From Cyclobacteriaceae bacterium (GTDB lineage Bacteria > Bacteroidota > Bacteroidia > Cytophagales > Cyclobacteriaceae), in the NCBI GenBank assembly GCA_947458795.1, contig CANHCD010000114.1, positions 1 to 6,833 on the forward strand: a stretch of DNA of 6,833 nucleotides, in the 5' to 3' direction. The translations under genes and the position numbers were made by a program. The notes below the pieces were generated by a model. It was given only the letters and a program-made list of their open reading frames with translations, was not told the origin of the DNA and ran no database searches. Within the stretch, counting starts at the first letter, position 1, and each line of letters starts with the position of its first letter. Shown here one piece after another: positions 4,897 to 6,833 of this stretch.

Positions 4897-6663
4897 ATGA
4901 ATCCATTTGATTTTTCTCCAGAGCAACTGGAACTCAAGCAAAAGACAAACAAGCGAAGCGTGGCTCAACAGAGCATCCTTCGTATTTTTTCCTTTTTTGC
5001 GTTGGGGACTACGGTGATTTTGACCCTCTCCGAGCACTGGGCATGGGTGCTTCCTAGCATCCTTTGTTTTTTTCTGTTTGTTCGACTTATCAACCGCTTT
5101 AACCATCTCAAAGATCAGGAACGCATTTACCTAGCTTTGCAGCAACTTCAAACTCAAAAACAGGCCCGTCAGGAACGGAAACTGGGCAATTTGGATTCAG
5201 GAATTGAATTTGCAGACAAGGAACACCCCTTTGCAGGCGACTTGGATTTGTTTGGCCCGCACTCCCTTTTTCAACTGCTCAATCACTGCACATCCGCTGG
5301 GGGGAAACAGCAACTTGCTACCCTCCTGAAGTCTGCGGTCGATCCAAAGGCGGCCCAAAAACGCAGTGAAGCAGCGGCTGAACTCCAACAAAAGCCCGAT
5401 TTCTTGCGCGCCATGGAGGCCATAGGTATCGCCTTCCCGCAAGGAAAGGTGGGGCCTTGGAAGCAGTGGCTCGAGCAACAAGAAAAGCAACCCAATCTCC
5501 TATATTGGCTCCTGGCTATTTTAGGTCCTGTAGGAGGGGTACTTGTCCTCTTATTGACTACCCAGGGGATCCTCCCGCAAGCCATGCTGGGTATTTGGTT
5601 TCTGGCTGGAATTCTGTTGCTCGGGATGGTATTTGTGCCCCTCAAGCGCGCTGCTGAAGCCATTCCAGTCGCTTCTCACCTCAATTCCTTGCGCTTGCGT
5701 GCGGTACAAATTGAGGGCAATTCCTTCCAATCGGATCTCCTAAAAGCAGAGCAAGCTCGTCTTCAAGCAGGCAGTAGTCCGGCTTCTAAGCAACTGCAAG
5801 AATTGGATCGGTTGGGTCTTTGGACCCAAAACCGGCTCAATCTGCTGTACCTTCCCATAAACCTGCTCTTTTGGACTGATTTTATCCTTTTTCTCTGGCT
5901 TGCAGCTTGGAAAAAAAGGGTGAGCAACTCCCTCGTCCAACTTCCAGAAACCCTCGAAAATTGGGAAGTGTGGGTATCCCTTGGAAGTTTTGAGGTGGAG
6001 GTCGGTCATCCTGGAATTCCCGCCTGGACTCAAGAGCCCATCTTGGAAGGCGAAAATGTCTCCCATCCCCTCCTACTTCCCGCCAAGGCGGTGGGGAATT
6101 CCCTGACCTTGAATCCGAACCAGAAACTGGTGCTGCTCACTGGATCCAACATGAGCGGGAAAACCACCTTTATGCGTACCCTAGGCATCAATGCCGTCCT
6201 GCTCAACCTAGGTCTTCGCCCTTTTGCGGATCGGATGACCCTAGGGCCCTTGCAACTCTTTACCAGCATGCGCAATACCGACAATCTCGGGGAAAGCGTA
6301 AGTTCCTTCTATGCCGAACTTTCGCGCATCCGTACGCTCCTGCAGCGTTTGGAACAGGGTGAACCCATCTTTTTTCTCCTCGACGAAATCTTGAAAGGAA
6401 CGAATACCCAGGATCGAATTTCTGGATCCGAGGCTTTGGTGGCCCAACTTTTACCTTCCCAGGGAATTGGACTCATCAGTACGCATGACATTGAATTGGC
6501 GGCCTTGGGGGAAAAAGAAGCGCGAGTTCAGAATTACTCCTTCCACTCCGAAATCCAGGATCAAGAGATCCTATTTGACTACCGCTTGAAAGAAGGGGCC
6601 TGCCCGAGTTTCAATGCCCACAAACTGATGGAGTTGATGGGGATTAAGTTTGTACCCAAGTAG
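4897..6663 (+). CDS. Membrane-anchored MutS-family ATPase (MutS-like, no mismatch-recognition domain)
   Basis: The protein has 588 residues from ATG 4897; a TTG three codons upstream lies in the promoter element and is rejected. The C-terminal third is a MutS domain V ATPase: Walker A GSNMSGKTT (416-424), the MutS-type MRNTDNLGESVSSFYAELSR helix (458-477), Walker B FFLLDEILKGTN (492-503, Asp496/Glu497) and the STHD switch (528-531). A stretch around 117-145 (LFGPHSLFQLLNHCTSAGGK) resembles the start of the MutS core (lever) domain. Domains I and II, including the Phe-x-Glu mismatch reader, are absent. Hydrophobic segments occur at about 26-44, 50-65, 201-222, 228-249 and 316-337, suggesting a membrane protein. 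It is thus unlikely to be the canonical repair MutS. Similar proteins are annotated in Bacteroidota as MutS-related, with no role I can name. It has its own upstream promoter element and precedes purK. Confidence 0.87.
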   Translation: MNPFDFSPEQLELKQKTNKRSVAQQSILRIFSFFALGTTVILTLSEHWAWVLPSILCFFLFVRLINRFNHLKDQERIYLALQQLQTQKQARQERKLGNLDSGIEFADKEHPFAGDLDLFGPHSLFQLLNHCTSAGGKQQLATLLKSAVDPKAAQKRSEAAAELQQKPDFLRAMEAIGIAFPQGKVGPWKQWLEQQEKQPNLLYWLLAILGPVGGVLVLLLTTQGILPQAMLGIWFLAGILLLGMVFVPLKRAAEAIPVASHLNSLRLRAVQIEGNSFQSDLLKAEQARLQAGSSPASKQLQELDRLGLWTQNRLNLLYLPINLLFWTDFILFLWLAAWKKRVSNSLVQLPETLENWEVWVSLGSFEVEVGHPGIPAWTQEPILEGENVSHPLLLPAKAVGNSLTLNPNQKLVLLTGSNMSGKTTFMRTLGINAVLLNLGLRPFADRMTLGPLQLFTSMRNTDNLGESVSSFYAELSRIRTLLQRLEQGEPIFFLLDEILKGTNTQDRISGSEALVAQLLPSQGIGLISTHDIELAALGEKEARVQNYSFHSEIQDQEILFDYRLKEGACPSFNAHKLMELMGIKFVPK

Positions 6664-6669
6664 CATTTT

Positions 6670-6691
6670 GGGTTTGCTCAGCCCCTATTTT
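6670..6691 (+). terminator. Weak candidate terminator after the MutS-like gene
   Basis: A 5-bp stem, GGGTT (6670-6674) with AGCCC (6680-6684), contains one T-G wobble and a 5-nt loop. It begins 6 bp after the stop codon and is followed by CTATTTT. The short stem makes this only a possible terminator before the purK promoter. Confidence 0.25.
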
Positions 6692-6745
6692 GAGAACTCC
6701 GCTGCTTTCTAGAATGGGATTGCTCCGAATTCAGGTTTAATCTGT

Positions 6746-6753
6746 TAATTTTG
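6746..6753 (+). promoter_or_regulatory. Bacteroidota-type -7 promoter element (TAATTTTG) of purK
   Basis: TAATTTTG matches TAnnTTTG at all fixed positions and ends 8 bp before the first in-frame ATG of purK (6762). A TTG at 6720-6722 lies 23 bp upstream, slightly farther than the usual 19-21 bp for the -33 element. It suggests purK has its own promoter rather than relying on read-through from the MutS-like gene. Confidence 0.55.
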
Positions 6754-6761
6754 ACCCATCT

Positions 6762-6833
6762 ATGGGTTCCATGCATCCACATCCAACATTAGGCGTACTC
6801 GGAGGAGGCCAACTTGGCCGCATGCTGATTCAG
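6762..6833 (+). CDS. purK: 5-(carboxyamino)imidazole ribonucleotide synthase, N-terminal fragment
   Basis: Only 24 codons are in the window, running off the right edge. The translation contains TLGVLGGGQLGRMLIQ, the highly characteristic N-terminus of PurK (ATP-grasp superfamily). PurK converts AIR, ATP and bicarbonate to N5-CAIR in de novo purine synthesis in the cytosol. Two in-frame ATGs are possible, at 6762 and 6771. The first sits 8 bp after a perfect -7 element, which would make its transcript nearly leaderless. The second gives a leader of roughly ten bases and a product beginning MHPHPTLGV. The choice is uncertain. The upstream gap of 98 bp from the MutS-like gene carries a promoter element, so co-transcription is not required. 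Confidence 0.88.
   Translation, partial: MGSMHPHPTLGVLGGGQLGRMLIQ

Overview
The window looks like a chromosomal segment of a Bacteroidota bacterium, probably a Cytophagia/Cyclobacteriaceae-type organism. This is inferred from the protein families (a DUF5118/DUF5117-type secreted metalloprotease, a membrane-anchored MutS-like ATPase), from two perfect TAnnTTTG promoter elements of the Bacteroidota type placed just before start codons, and from the near absence of Shine-Dalgarno sequences. No rRNA, tRNA, CRISPR array, insertion sequence or phage gene was seen.

Layout from left to right. At 1-596, on the minus strand, is the N-terminal part of a secreted zinc-metalloprotease-family protein; its 3' end lies outside the window. 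It diverges from a FAD-dependent oxidoreductase (685-1821, +). Tail to tail with that gene, only 3 bp apart, is a UbiA-type membrane prenyltransferase (1825-2718, -). An 89-bp divergent intergenic region then separates UbiA from a type III polyketide synthase (2808-3887, +), whose stop codon overlaps the start of an S-adenosylmethionine-dependent methyltransferase (3884-4588, +) in an ATGA. A short unrecognised 59-codon reading frame (4593-4772, -) follows in convergent orientation. An intergenic region with a perfect 8-bp-arm palindrome comes next, then a 588-residue MutS-like ATPase with hydrophobic membrane segments (4897-6663, +). The window ends with the first codons of purK (6762 onward, +).

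The four central genes make sense together as a phenolic-lipid or alkylquinone-type pathway. A type III polyketide synthase would extend an acyl starter with malonyl units into a resorcinol, pyrone or phloroglucinol-type ring. The methyltransferase would methylate it, the flavoprotein would hydroxylate or otherwise redox-modify it, and the UbiA enzyme would add an isoprenoid (or other lipid) chain in the membrane. The first three roles resemble the known srsABC phenolic-lipid logic of Streptomyces griseus and the bpsAB pair of Bacillus. The UbiA partner is the added element. The product cannot be read from sequence. The locus is not one operon: only the synthase and methyltransferase are co-directional and coupled, while the other two genes are arranged convergently and divergently around them.

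The flanking genes (metalloprotease, MutS-like protein, purK) look like unrelated host genes. The small ORF at 4593-4772 and the membrane-tethered MutS-like protein are the least understood items.
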